64,000 nt of DNA, taken from Gammaproteobacteria bacterium. GTDB taxonomy: Bacteria > Pseudomonadota > Gammaproteobacteria > HTCC5015. Shown here in pieces: positions 38,191 to 48,833 of the stretch. Below the pieces are notes generated by a model that was not told where the DNA came from, searched no databases, and saw only the letters and a list, made by a program, of their open reading frames with translations. A program made the position numbers and the translations under genes. The first letter of the stretch is position 1. Each line of letters begins with the position of its first letter. The DNA is taken from positions 372,001 through 436,000 of the forward strand of contig BPKE01000002.1 in NCBI GenBank assembly GCA_026004975.1, given 5' to 3'.

Positions 38191-39400
38191 AACCCTGGTA
38201 GAGCGGGTGCTGGTGGGCGTTGAGCGCCACCGCCGCGGTGTGGATCAGGTGCAACGGCGTGTAAGACGCCCCGCCGGCGTTGGACACGCCGCGGCGCACC
38301 GCGCTGCCGCCGCCGGCCATGATCAGCGGCACGTCGTTGCTGCTGTGGGCGTCGCCGTCGCCCATGTCGGTGACCTCGCAGACCACGGTCGAGTCGATCA
38401 GGCCCGTTTCCGTCAGCCGCTGGATCAGGTAGGCCGACAGGCTGCTCAGGTGGGCCCGCGTTTCGCTGAAGTGCGGGTAGCTGGGGTCGCCGTTGTTGCC
38501 GCCGTGGATGGACTGGTGATAGATGCCGGTGAAGTTCAGATACGGGAAGCTGAATTCCCCCTGGTGGTTGCCCAGGCCCAGCGAGCAGGACGCGGTGAGG
38601 TTGCACTGCAGGGCCAGCACGATGATGTCGGCCTGCAGCTTGGCCTGCTGTTCGAAGGTGTCGTAGGTCAGTTCGAACGGCGTCGGCGCCGGGCCCGTGG
38701 CGCACGCGCCGGCGCCGCCGGCGAGCGACTGCAGGCGTTGCTGCACCTGCTCGATGGCGGCCAGGTGGGCGTCCAGGCGCTGGCGCTCGAAAACACCCAG
38801 GCGCGGGCGCAGGGCGTCCAGCGCCGCCTTGTGCACGTCGATGACGTTGCCGCGCGGATCGCTCGCACCGCCCCCGCCGCCGTTGCCGAACAGGCGGTTG
38901 AAGGCGTTGAAAGGGTTGTCCTCGAAGGGCACTTCGACGCCGTTGTCCTTGGTCAGGGTGCCGTGACCGTTGCTGTGCACGCCCAGGTTGACGTACGAGA
39001 ACGGCAGGCCCTCGCTGAGGATGCGGCCCATGTTGACGTCGAAGCTGTCGCCGCCCCAGCTGTTGTTGATGATCGTCGGCACCACGCCGTGGCCGCCGCG
39101 GTGATGGCCCATGTTGCGCAGGAAATGGCACTGCTGGCGCACCGCGGCGTAGGGCGCCGACATCACCGGGAAGCTGCTCAAATCGGCGCTCGGGTACCAC
39201 AGATTGGGGATGGCGCCGTCCGGAACGTAGATGACGACCGATTTGTTCGGCCCGGTCTGCGCCTCGGCCCAGCGCGACACCAGCGTGCCGGCGACCAGCG
39301 GCGAGGCGCGCAGCAGACCCTGGCCGACGCCGGCCGCGGCGAAGACTTTCAGCAATTCCCGGCGGCGCCGGTCGAACACGTTCTTGTCACGTCGCTTCAT
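38156..39400 (-). CDS. DUF1552 family protein with Tat signal
   Basis: 414 residues from ATG 39400 (GGGGGAG ribosome-binding site). The N-terminus DRRRRELLKVFAAAGVGQG is a twin-arginine signal, so it should be exported folded. Domain hallmarks: VIYVPDGAIPNLWYP, RNMGHHRGGHGVVPT, FSYVNLGVHSNG, LALQCNLTASCSLGLGNHQG and DMGDGDAHSSNDVPLIMAGGG. It is a sulfatase/phosphatase-like fold of unknown activity. DUF1552 genes are usually next to DUF1592/DUF1588 genes, as here (14-bp gap). Confidence 0.92.
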   Translation of the reverse strand: MKRRDKNVFDRRRRELLKVFAAAGVGQGLLRASPLVAGTLVSRWAEAQTGPNKSVVIYVPDGAIPNLWYPSADLSSFPVMSAPYAAVRQQCHFLRNMGHHRGGHGVVPTIINNSWGGDSFDVNMGRILSEGLPFSYVNLGVHSNGHGTLTKDNGVEVPFEDNPFNAFNRLFGNGGGGGASDPRGNVIDVHKAALDALRPRLGVFERQRLDAHLAAIEQVQQRLQSLAGGAGACATGPAPTPFELTYDTFEQQAKLQADIIVLALQCNLTASCSLGLGNHQGEFSFPYLNFTGIYHQSIHGGNNGDPSYPHFSETRAHLSSLSAYLIQRLTETGLIDSTVVCEVTDMGDGDAHSSNDVPLIMAGGGSAVRRGVSNAGGASYTPLHLIHTAAVALNAHQHPLYQGYASDVIPGLLA

Positions 39401-39414
39401 GATCTCCCCCTCCA

Positions 39415-42400
39415 TCAACGCGACCAGGGCTTGCGGTAGCGCACCGCTTGCATCACCGCCATGTCGCGCAGCATGGCCCGCGGACTCGTGCTCATCATGC
39501 GCTGGGTCAGGTCCTGGACCTCGCACAGATAGGCGTTGCGCTCCTGCGGATCGAGCTGCGGCCCTTGCGGGTTGGACGGATCGATGTTCTCGGGGCCGAC
39601 GCCGTAGACGTAGCGGAACAGTTGCTCGGTCAGGCAGCTCTGGGCGGCCGGCAGGCCGGCGAGCACCTCGCCAAGACCGCGCGCGCCGGAAAAGTCGATC
39701 CAGGTGGCGCGGTCGTTGAGGTTTTCGGGCGCGTACAGGCGGCCGCTGGCGTCGATCGGGTTGCCGTTCAGATCCTGGCTGCGCCGCCGGCCGACGGCGT
39801 CGAAGTCTTCCATGCCGAAGCCCAGCGGGTTGATCCACTCGGCGTGGCAGTCCGAGCACGGCGAGGCGTCGGTGATCACCTCGTACTTGCGCCGGTTGGT
39901 GGTCGTCGGATCGTTCAGAATGGCGGCGTTCTCGGCCAGTTGCTGTTCGCGGCCAAGGGCGACGTTGGCCGGCGGCGCCGGCTGGTTCTGGCAGAGCATG
40001 CGCCGGCGCACGCGCACCGAGCGGCGGATCGGCGAGGACTCGACGTCCTCGGCCCAGCGCGCCATGAAGGCGCCGCTGGTGAGGATGCCGCCGCGGTCGG
40101 GGGTGGTGACGCGCTGGAAGGCCTCGCCGGTCACGCCGCCGATGCCGTAGTGCTGGGCCAGCGGGCCGTTGACGAAGGTGAAGTCGCCGGCGTAGAGCGA
40201 CGCGAAGCGCTCGGTCTCGGTGAGCATCACGTAGGCGAACACTTCGCGGATCTCGCGCTCGAGGTGCGGGATGAGCTGCTCGAAACCGGGCCAGACGGTC
40301 GGATCCTTGGGCGCGTTCTCCAGGGCGTCGGTGTCCAGCCAGGCGCCGACGAAGTCGCCGAGCCGCTCGCGGGCGCGCGGCGTGGCGAGCAGGCGGTCGG
40401 CCTCGGCGCGGATCACCGCCGGGTCGCGCAACTCGTCGGCGGCGGCGCGCGCGAGCAGGGTGTCGTCGGGCGTCGAACCGGTGAAGGTGTAGGCCAGCCA
40501 GGTGGCCATCTCGTAGGAGGTCAGCTCGGTGGCGTCGGCGCCGAGTTCCGGGTTGGCCGGGTTGGGCTCGCCGATCTCGCTGCGGTAGAGGAACTGCGGC
40601 GAGGACAGGGCGGCGGCCAGCGCCAGCTCGATGCCGGCTTTCACGTCGCCGCCGGTGGCCGTGCCGTTGGCCAGGTTGCGGTAGGCGCCCTCTTCGGCCG
40701 CGTCCGGCGGACGCCGGAAGATGCGCGGCAGCACCTGGTCGAGGAAGCGTTCGGCGCAGGACTGGTCGTAGACGCCGTTGCAGTCGAGCGCCGGGGCGAA
40801 GTCGCGGGCCGCGGACCAGGCGGCGATCTCCTGCGCGACCGTCAGGTAACGGTCGTAGCTGGATTCGAGCACGGCGGTGTAGCTGTTGTTGTGGAAATAG
40901 CCCACGCGGGTGTCCGGCGCCAGGCCGTCGGCGGCCGCGTAATCGACACCGAGCAGATCCTCGACGCTGTTCTGGTACTCGCTGCGGGTGAGCAGCTTGA
41001 GCTGCTGGGCGCCGTAGCGCACGCCGCTGCACACCAGCGGCTCGGTCGGCGTCCAGAACGTGTCGGCGATGTAGTTCGCCACCGCCGCGGCGCAGTCGGC
41101 GCCGCAGGCCGCCGGATCCGTCATCGGCATGTTGGTTTCGATGTAGGCGGTCATCGCCGCCAGATCCTGCGGCTGATCGAGCGGCACGCCCACGGTGCCG
41201 CCGGCGCCGTCGAAGCCGTGGCAGGACGCGCAGTGCAGCCCGTAGAGGTTCTGGCCGTCGTTCAGACCGCCCGAGCTGCTCGAGCCGGCACTGGACGAGC
41301 TGCCGCTGGACGCGCCGCCGCCGCTGCTGCTGGAGCTCGCCGGCGGCTGGCCGCAGGGCGTGCCGTTCAAGGTGAACTCGGTGACCAGATCGGCGGGCGG
41401 CTGGCTGTTGTTGACCTGGAAGCCGAAGCTCACCGTGCCGCCGTTGGCCGCCAGGCGGCCGTTCCAGTGCCCGGCCGGGTTCGAGGCCGTCACCTGTGAA
41501 CCGGAGGTGCCGAAGCTCGCGTTCCAACCGCCGGCGAAGCTTTCACCCGCGCCCAGATTCCAAACGAGGGTCCAGCCGTCGACCACCTGGTTGGACAGGT
41601 TGTGGATGGTCAGATTGACCTGGAAGCCGCTGCCCCAGTCGTTGGCGATGACGTAGTCCACGTCGCAGTAGGCCCCGGCACCCGGCGCGCTGCTCGACGA
41701 GGACGAGCTGCTCGGCGGCGGGGGGCTCGACGAGGACGAACTGCTCGATGGCGGGGGGCTGCTGCTCGAGGACGACGAGGGCGTGCTGCTCGACGACGAG
41801 GACGAAGACGAGGACAGGCCGCCCTGCGGCAGCAGGCGGTACAAGCCGCCGCCGAAATCGACCACGTACAGCTCGCCCTGGTTGGATTCGCCGAAGGAGG
41901 CGATGGCCAGGTTGGTGTCGAGCATCAAGTGGCGCTGGTAGTCGCCGGGCGTGGGCTGGGTGATGCCCCAGATGCGGCCGTTGGCGTAGTCGCCGAAAAC
42001 GTAGATGCCGTCCAGACCGATGATGTCGCCGCCCCGGTAGACGTAGCCGCCGGTGATCGAGGCGCCCTCGCTGTGATCGTAAACGGCGATGGGATCGACG
42101 TAAGGGCCGCTGGTCGAGCAGGCGTTGCTGGTGACGGCGAACCCTTCGCGGCAACGCCAGCCGTAGTTGCCGCCGGCCTGGATGATGTCGATTTCCTCCC
42201 ATGCGGCCTGGCCGACGTCGGCCACCCAAAGCTGGCCGCTCAAGCGGTCGAAGCTCCAGCGCCAGGGATTGCGCAGGCCGTAGGCGTAGATCTCGGGCAA
42301 GCCCCCGCCGCCGATGAAGGGGTTGTCGGGCGGGATGCCGTAGGGGCTGCCGGCGTCCACGTCGATGCGCAACATGGCACCGCGCCAGTTGCTGGTGTCC

Positions 42401-43449
42401 TGGGCGTCGTCCAGGGGGTCGTTGGCCGAGCCGCCGTCACCGAAGGCGATGTACAAATAGCCGTCCGGACCGAAGGTGATCTGTCCGCCGTTGTGGTTGG
42501 CGTAGGGCTGGTCCATGGTCAGGATGTCGCGCCGGCTGGCCAGGTCGAGGCGGGTGCGGTCGGCGGTCTCGGTGAACTCGGCGATCACCGAGGTCATCGC
42601 GGCGCTGTTGCTCGGCACCGTGAACGACAGGTAGACGCGGCGGTTGAGCGGATAATTGGGATGGAAAGCCATGCCGAGCACGCCGCCTTCGCTGTTGGCG
42701 TTGACCTGCCCGGAAAGGTCGATGTAGACGTTGCGGATGTTCGTCTGGTCGTTGCCGGCGTCGATCCAGTAGACGGTGCCGGGCTTTTCGAGCACATACC
42801 AGCGCGTGTCGTCCCCGGGCGCCTGCAACAAGCCCAGCGGCTGGTTGAAATTGAGGTTGGGGAACACCCGGCGCAGCTCGACGGCCGGCGGCACCGGCGC
42901 GGTGCTCCAGCCGCCCGGCGCGCTGCTCGAGGACGAGGACGGCGCGCTCGAGGAGGACGAGCTGCTCGGCGGCGGGCTGCTGCTCGAGGACGAGGACGGC
43001 GCGCTCGAGGAAGACGAGCTGCTCGGCGGCGGGCTGCTGCTCGAGGACGACGACGGCGCGCTGCTCGACCCGCCGCCGCACACCGAGCCGCTCACCGGCG
43101 GCACCGGCGCCGGCGCGTTCGGCGTGCCCTTGCTGCCCTGGATGCCGAATTCGACCGCCTGGCCGGGCTGGATCAGCCGGTTCCAGGACAGCGGCGTGGC
43201 CGTGTACGGGTTGTTGCCGGTGACCTCGGCGTTCCAACCGCTGGTGCGGCGGCTGCCGTCGCCGTAAGACCAGCTCACCGACCAGCCGTCGATCGGCGCC
43301 GTGCCGTCGTTGTGAATGCGGATGGCGGCGGTGAAGCCGGTGTTCCACTCGTTGGTGACGATGTACTCGCACTGCGCCGCGGCGGCGCCGAGCGAGCAGA
43401 GACAGAGCGCGCCGGCCAAGGCCAGGCGCTTCGGGCCGGATCGGTTCAT
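39415..43449 (-). CDS. multidomain secreted protein: CBM2–PQQ sugar dehydrogenase–CBM2–cytochrome c–DUF1592/1588/1585
   Basis: 1,344 residues from ATG 43449. Domains in order: Sec signal (1–26); CBM2-like cellulose-binding module (27–125, [32 protein letters not shown]); poly-Ser/Pro linker (127–178); glucose/sorbosone dehydrogenase propeller (190–540, [69 protein letters not shown]); second Ser linker (545–588); second CBM2 (594–700); third Ser-rich linker (704–728); cytochrome c segment with CASCH (740–744); then a DUF1587–DUF1592–DUF1588–DUF1585 block (about 815–1,340), including a second CxxCH in [13 protein letters not shown] is the expected cofactor of the propeller. It leads the ten-gene operon. 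Poly-Ser linkers occur in marine and soil polysaccharide degraders. The ATG at 43467 is an alternative start. Confidence 0.92.
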   Translation of the reverse strand: MNRSGPKRLALAGALCLCSLGAAAAQCEYIVTNEWNTGFTAAIRIHNDGTAPIDGWSVSWSYGDGSRRTSGWNAEVTGNNPYTATPLSWNRLIQPGQAVEFGIQGSKGTPNAPAPVPPVSGSVCGGGSSSAPSSSSSSSPPPSSSSSSSAPSSSSSSSPPPSSSSSSSAPSSSSSSAPGGWSTAPVPPAVELRRVFPNLNFNQPLGLLQAPGDDTRWYVLEKPGTVYWIDAGNDQTNIRNVYIDLSGQVNANSEGGVLGMAFHPNYPLNRRVYLSFTVPSNSAAMTSVIAEFTETADRTRLDLASRRDILTMDQPYANHNGGQITFGPDGYLYIAFGDGGSANDPLDDAQDTSNWRGAMLRIDVDAGSPYGIPPDNPFIGGGGLPEIYAYGLRNPWRWSFDRLSGQLWVADVGQAAWEEIDIIQAGGNYGWRCREGFAVTSNACSTSGPYVDPIAVYDHSEGASITGGYVYRGGDIIGLDGIYVFGDYANGRIWGITQPTPGDYQRHLMLDTNLAIASFGESNQGELYVVDFGGGLYRLLPQGGLSSSSSSSSSSTPSSSSSSSPPPSSSSSSSSPPPPSSSSSSSSAPGAGAYCDVDYVIANDWGSGFQVNLTIHNLSNQVVDGWTLVWNLGAGESFAGGWNASFGTSGSQVTASNPAGHWNGRLAANGGTVSFGFQVNNSQPPADLVTEFTLNGTPCGQPPASSSSSGGGASSGSSSSAGSSSSGGLNDGQNLYGLHCASCHGFDGAGGTVGVPLDQPQDLAAMTAYIETNMPMTDPAACGADCAAAVANYIADTFWTPTEPLVCSGVRYGAQQLKLLTRSEYQNSVEDLLGVDYAAADGLAPDTRVGYFHNNSYTAVLESSYDRYLTVAQEIAAWSAARDFAPALDCNGVYDQSCAERFLDQVLPRIFRRPPDAAEEGAYRNLANGTATGGDVKAGIELALAAALSSPQFLYRSEIGEPNPANPELGADATELTSYEMATWLAYTFTGSTPDDTLLARAAADELRDPAVIRAEADRLLATPRARERLGDFVGAWLDTDALENAPKDPTVWPGFEQLIPHLEREIREVFAYVMLTETERFASLYAGDFTFVNGPLAQHYGIGGVTGEAFQRVTTPDRGGILTSGAFMARWAEDVESSPIRRSVRVRRRMLCQNQPAPPANVALGREQQLAENAAILNDPTTTNRRKYEVITDASPCSDCHAEWINPLGFGMEDFDAVGRRRSQDLNGNPIDASGRLYAPENLNDRATWIDFSGARGLGEVLAGLPAAQSCLTEQLFRYVYGVGPENIDPSNPQGPQLDPQERNAYLCEVQDLTQRMMSTSPRAMLRDMAVMQAVRYRKPWSR
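42922..43070. repeat. 57-bp tandem repeat encoding the poly-serine linker
   Basis: A 57-bp unit starting GCTGCTCGAGGACGAGG on the plus strand recurs at 42922, 42979 and 43036 (about 2.5 copies) with few changes. It encodes 19 residues (two Ser runs separated by PPP and AP) in the first linker of the giant secreted protein. Exact spacing shows recent expansion by unequal exchange or slippage, so the linker length may vary among strains. Confidence 0.85.
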
Positions 43450-43710
43450 GCGTCCCACACCCCGCATTGCCGTTTTTCCACCACACCGCCTCGCGGCGGC
43501 CCCCCCCGACGCGGCGGAGCGGGAACGCCATCGACCGCACGGGCGCGCCGTGCCCCTCCCCCACGCGTTCATCGGCGCCCGCCGCGGGCACATCCACCCC
43601 GGCGGGCGCGTTGTCGTTGTACGCGCCCCGACCTTAGGCGCTCCGGGGCACCGCCGTCGTCCGGATATCGCCGCCGGAATCCGGAAAACGGCCGGACGTC
43701 TCGCAGATGG

Positions 43711-43746
43711 GAGAGAAAAACGGCCCGCGCCCGACCCGACGGCCGT
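43711..43746 (-). terminator. candidate terminator of tsaD
   Basis: On the minus strand ACGGCC and GGCCGT pair across a loop of about 14 nt and are followed by TTTTTCTC, 30 nt after the tsaD stop. The stem is short, so strength is doubtful. The rest of the 326-bp spacer 43,450–43,775 holds another inverted repeat (CGTCCGG…CCGGACG, about 43,655–43,700) and a run of eight C at 43500–43507. I found no clear promoter for the giant gene there. Confidence 0.45.
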
Positions 43747-43775
43747 GCCCGACCACCACGCCCGCGACGCGGATC

Positions 43776-44804
43776 TCAGCGGGCGGCGCCCGGCGGCTCG
43801 AGGCTGTCGAGGGTCCAGCGGGCGCGGGCGCGGATCGCCTGCCCGGGCTCGGCGTCGGCCAGACGCAAGGCGCCGGCCAGGGCGATCATCGCACCGTTGT
43901 CGGTGCAGAACTCGATGCGCGGGTAGTAGACCTGGGCGCCGCGGGCGGCGGCCATCTCCGCCAGGCGCGCGCGCAGGCGGCGGTTGGCGCCCACGCCCCC
44001 GGCCACGACCAGGCGTCGGCGGCCGGTCTCGGCCAGGGCCCGTCGGCATTTTTCCACCAGCACGTCGACCACGGCCTCCTCGAAGGCACGGGCGATGTCG
44101 GCGCGGGTGGCCTCGTCGCCGTCGGCCCACTCGCGCTGCACGGTCAGCAGCACGTGGGTCTTCAGGCCGCTGAAGCTCATGTCCAGCCCCGGGCGGTCGA
44201 GCATGGGCCGCGGGAAGTCGAAGCGGTCCGGCCGGCCCTGCTCGGCCAGGCGGGCGACGGCCGGGCCGCCCGGATAGCCCAGCTCGAGCAATTGCGCGGT
44301 CTTGTCGAAGGCCTCGCCGGCGGCGTCGTCCAGGCTCTCGCCCAGGCGCCGGTAACGCCCGACGCCCTCGACGTCCACGATCAGGCTGTGGCCGCCGGAG
44401 ACCAGCAGGGCGACGAAGGGGAAGTCCGGCGCCGGATCCTCGAGCATCGGCGCCAGCAGATGCCCTTCCATATGATGGACCGCCACCGCCGGGATGCCCC
44501 GCGCCCAGGCCAGCGCCCGGCCGAAGGCGGCGCCGGTCAGCAGCGCGCCCTGCAGGCCGGGGCCCGCCGTGTAGGCGACGGCGTCCACGGCCGCCAGGTC
44601 CAGACCGGTCTGCTCGAGCAGGCGCGCGAGCAGCGGCACCAGGCGGCGGACGTGGTCGCGCGAGGCCAGCTCCGGCACCACGCCGCCGTAATCGGCGTGC
44701 AGCCGCGCCTGGCTGTGCAGGACGTGGCCGAGCAGGCCGCGTTCGCTGTCGTAGATGGCCAGGCCGGTCTCGTCGCAGGAGGTTTCGATGCCCAGTACGC
44801 GCAT
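43776..44804 (-). CDS. tsaD: tRNA N6-adenosine threonylcarbamoyltransferase
   Basis: Forms t6A37 in ANN-decoding tRNAs with TsaB and TsaE. 342 residues starting [19 protein letters not shown]. The metal-binding HHMEGH motif, [36 protein letters not shown] and [15 protein letters not shown] are all family signatures. It is divergent from rpsU, the widely conserved arrangement in gammaproteobacteria. A GGAG site precedes the ATG. Confidence 0.98.
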   Translation of the reverse strand: MRVLGIETSCDETGLAIYDSERGLLGHVLHSQARLHADYGGVVPELASRDHVRRLVPLLARLLEQTGLDLAAVDAVAYTAGPGLQGALLTGAAFGRALAWARGIPAVAVHHMEGHLLAPMLEDPAPDFPFVALLVSGGHSLIVDVEGVGRYRRLGESLDDAAGEAFDKTAQLLELGYPGGPAVARLAEQGRPDRFDFPRPMLDRPGLDMSFSGLKTHVLLTVQREWADGDEATRADIARAFEEAVVDVLVEKCRRALAETGRRRLVVAGGVGANRRLRARLAEMAAARGAQVYYPRIEFCTDNGAMIALAGALRLADAEPGQAIRARARWTLDSLEPPGAAR

Positions 44805-44830
44805 GAGGTCGTCGCTCCAGGGGAGAGGCG

Positions 44831-44859
44831 TTGGAATCGGCGGGAGGGTTCATTATAAT
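44831..44859 (+). promoter_or_regulatory. sigma-70 promoter of rpsU–yqeY
   Basis: TTGGAA (44831–44836) and TATAAT (44854–44859) with a 17-bp spacer, followed by a GC-rich discriminator (CGCGGCC). The start site would be about 20–25 nt before the rpsU ATG. This is the best-matching housekeeping promoter in the window. Confidence 0.8.
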
Positions 44860-44889
44860 CGCGGCCCCTTCGATCGGAACGGACCCAAG

Positions 44890-45105
44890 ATGCCTTCGGT
44901 ACGCGTCAGAGAAAACGAGCCCTTCGAGGCGGCCATCCGCCGCTTCAAGCGCACCTGCGAAAAGGCCGGCATCCTCACCGAAACCCGCCGGCGCGAGTAC
45001 TACGAAAAACCCACGGCGGCGCGCAAGCGCAAGCTGGCGGCGGCGATCAAGCGCCACCAGAAGCGCCTGCTCAAAGAAATGCAGCGACGCACCCGGCTGT
45101 ACTGA
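44890..45105 (+). CDS. rpsU: 30S ribosomal protein S21
   Basis: 71-residue basic protein [27 protein letters not shown]…, the standard S21 length and sequence, needed for translation initiation at natural mRNAs. A longer in-frame reading (from 44755) passes through the promoter and is rejected. It is followed 9 bp later by the YqeY gene, in place of the dnaG–rpoD order only partly seen here. Confidence 0.98.
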   Translation: MPSVRVRENEPFEAAIRRFKRTCEKAGILTETRRREYYEKPTAARKRKLAAAIKRHQKRLLKEMQRRTRLY

Positions 45106-45114
45106 CCCCGCCCC

Positions 45115-45567
45115 ATGGCCGAAAGCGCGCTCAAGACCCGCATCCTCGAGGACGTCAAGGCCGCCATGCGCGCCGGCGACAAGCCCCGCCTGGCCGCGCT
45201 GCGCCTGATCACCGCCGGCCTCAAACAGAAGGAAGTGGACGAGCGCATCGAACTGGACGACGCGCAGGTGATCGCGGTGCTGGAGAAAATGGCCAAGCAG
45301 CGCCGCGAGTCGATCGAGCAGTACCAGCGGGGCGGGCGCGAGGACCTGGTGGCCAAGGAACAGTTCGAGCTTTCGGTCATCCAAGGCTACTTGCCCGAGC
45401 CGCTCGGCGAGGCCGAACTGGAGGCCCTGATCGAGGAGGCGCTGGCGGCCACCGGCGCGAGCGGCATCAAGGACATGGGCAAGGTGATGGCCCACCTCAA
45501 ACCGCGCGTCGCCGGCCGCGCCGACATGGCGCAGCTTTCCGCCCGCGTCAAAGCACGGCTCGCTTGA
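45115..45567 (+). CDS. GatB/YqeY domain protein
   Basis: 150 residues starting [32 protein letters not shown]. It has the YqeY tRNA-amidotransferase-tail-like fold with [20 protein letters not shown] and [21 protein letters not shown]. Proteins of this family are thought to bind tRNA, but their role is not settled. It is cotranscribed with rpsU, as in many gammaproteobacteria. Confidence 0.95.
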   Translation: MAESALKTRILEDVKAAMRAGDKPRLAALRLITAGLKQKEVDERIELDDAQVIAVLEKMAKQRRESIEQYQRGGREDLVAKEQFELSVIQGYLPEPLGEAELEALIEEALAATGASGIKDMGKVMAHLKPRVAGRADMAQLSARVKARLA

Positions 45568-48149
<2,582 letters not shown>

Positions 48150-48833
48150 TCCGCGGCCAACAGCGCTTCCACCTCGACCGTCTTGGCGCGGGCCATCGGC
48201 CGCCCGTCGATCGGGCTGCGCGGCGCTTCGCGCAGGCCGAGCCGATCGAACACGGTCAACTCGACCGCCGTCTCCCCGGCGACGAAGCGGCACACCGTCG
48301 CCTCGCGCTCGCGGCCGTCGCGGTAAACCAGGCGGCGCGCGCTCAACTCGTGGGGGATGCCGCGGGCGGTGAGAAACTGCGACACCCGCTCCGGCGGCTC
48401 GGCGAAGACGTGCAGGCTGACGGGCGTGTGGCGCCCGGCGGTGCCGTCCAGCACCGCCCCCACCAGACGCGGCTCGAATTCGGCCAGAAAACGCATCGCC
48501 TGCACGGCGGTGCGCCGCAAGGCGTCGAGCAGGTCGCGCTGGCGGGCCCCCTCGAAGGTGCGCAGATAGCGGTCCAGCGCCGCCTGGATCTCCTCGTTGC
48601 GCGGCATCGCCGCCCGGCCGCTGAAGCCGAGCCGCGCGCAGGCCTTTTGCTTCGCCGCCTGGAAATCGCGCAACGCCTGCTCGTGCATGATGCGCGCCGC
48701 TTCCTGGGCGATGCGCTCGCGCGCGCGCTCCAACCGCGCCTTGTGCCTGGGCATGATCGCCTCCCGTCCGTCCGCGACTCGCTTCCCCGGCGCCCGCCTG
48801 CGTGCCGCTGGCGCCAAGGCCGCAACCACCCCG

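Noticed and set aside
39448-41499. Open frame of about 680 codons on the plus strand
   Set aside because: Antisense to the DUF1592/DUF1588 part of the large secreted protein; no motif, and composition typical of a shadow frame.
41700-43070. Repeats between 41,700 and 43,070 as a CRISPR array
   Set aside because: The repeats are in frame, encode Ser/Pro linkers and have no unique spacers of constant length.
43500-43507. C8 tract upstream of the large secreted protein as a phase-variable promoter spacer
   Set aside because: No −35/−10 pair flanks it, so there is no basis to claim expression switching.
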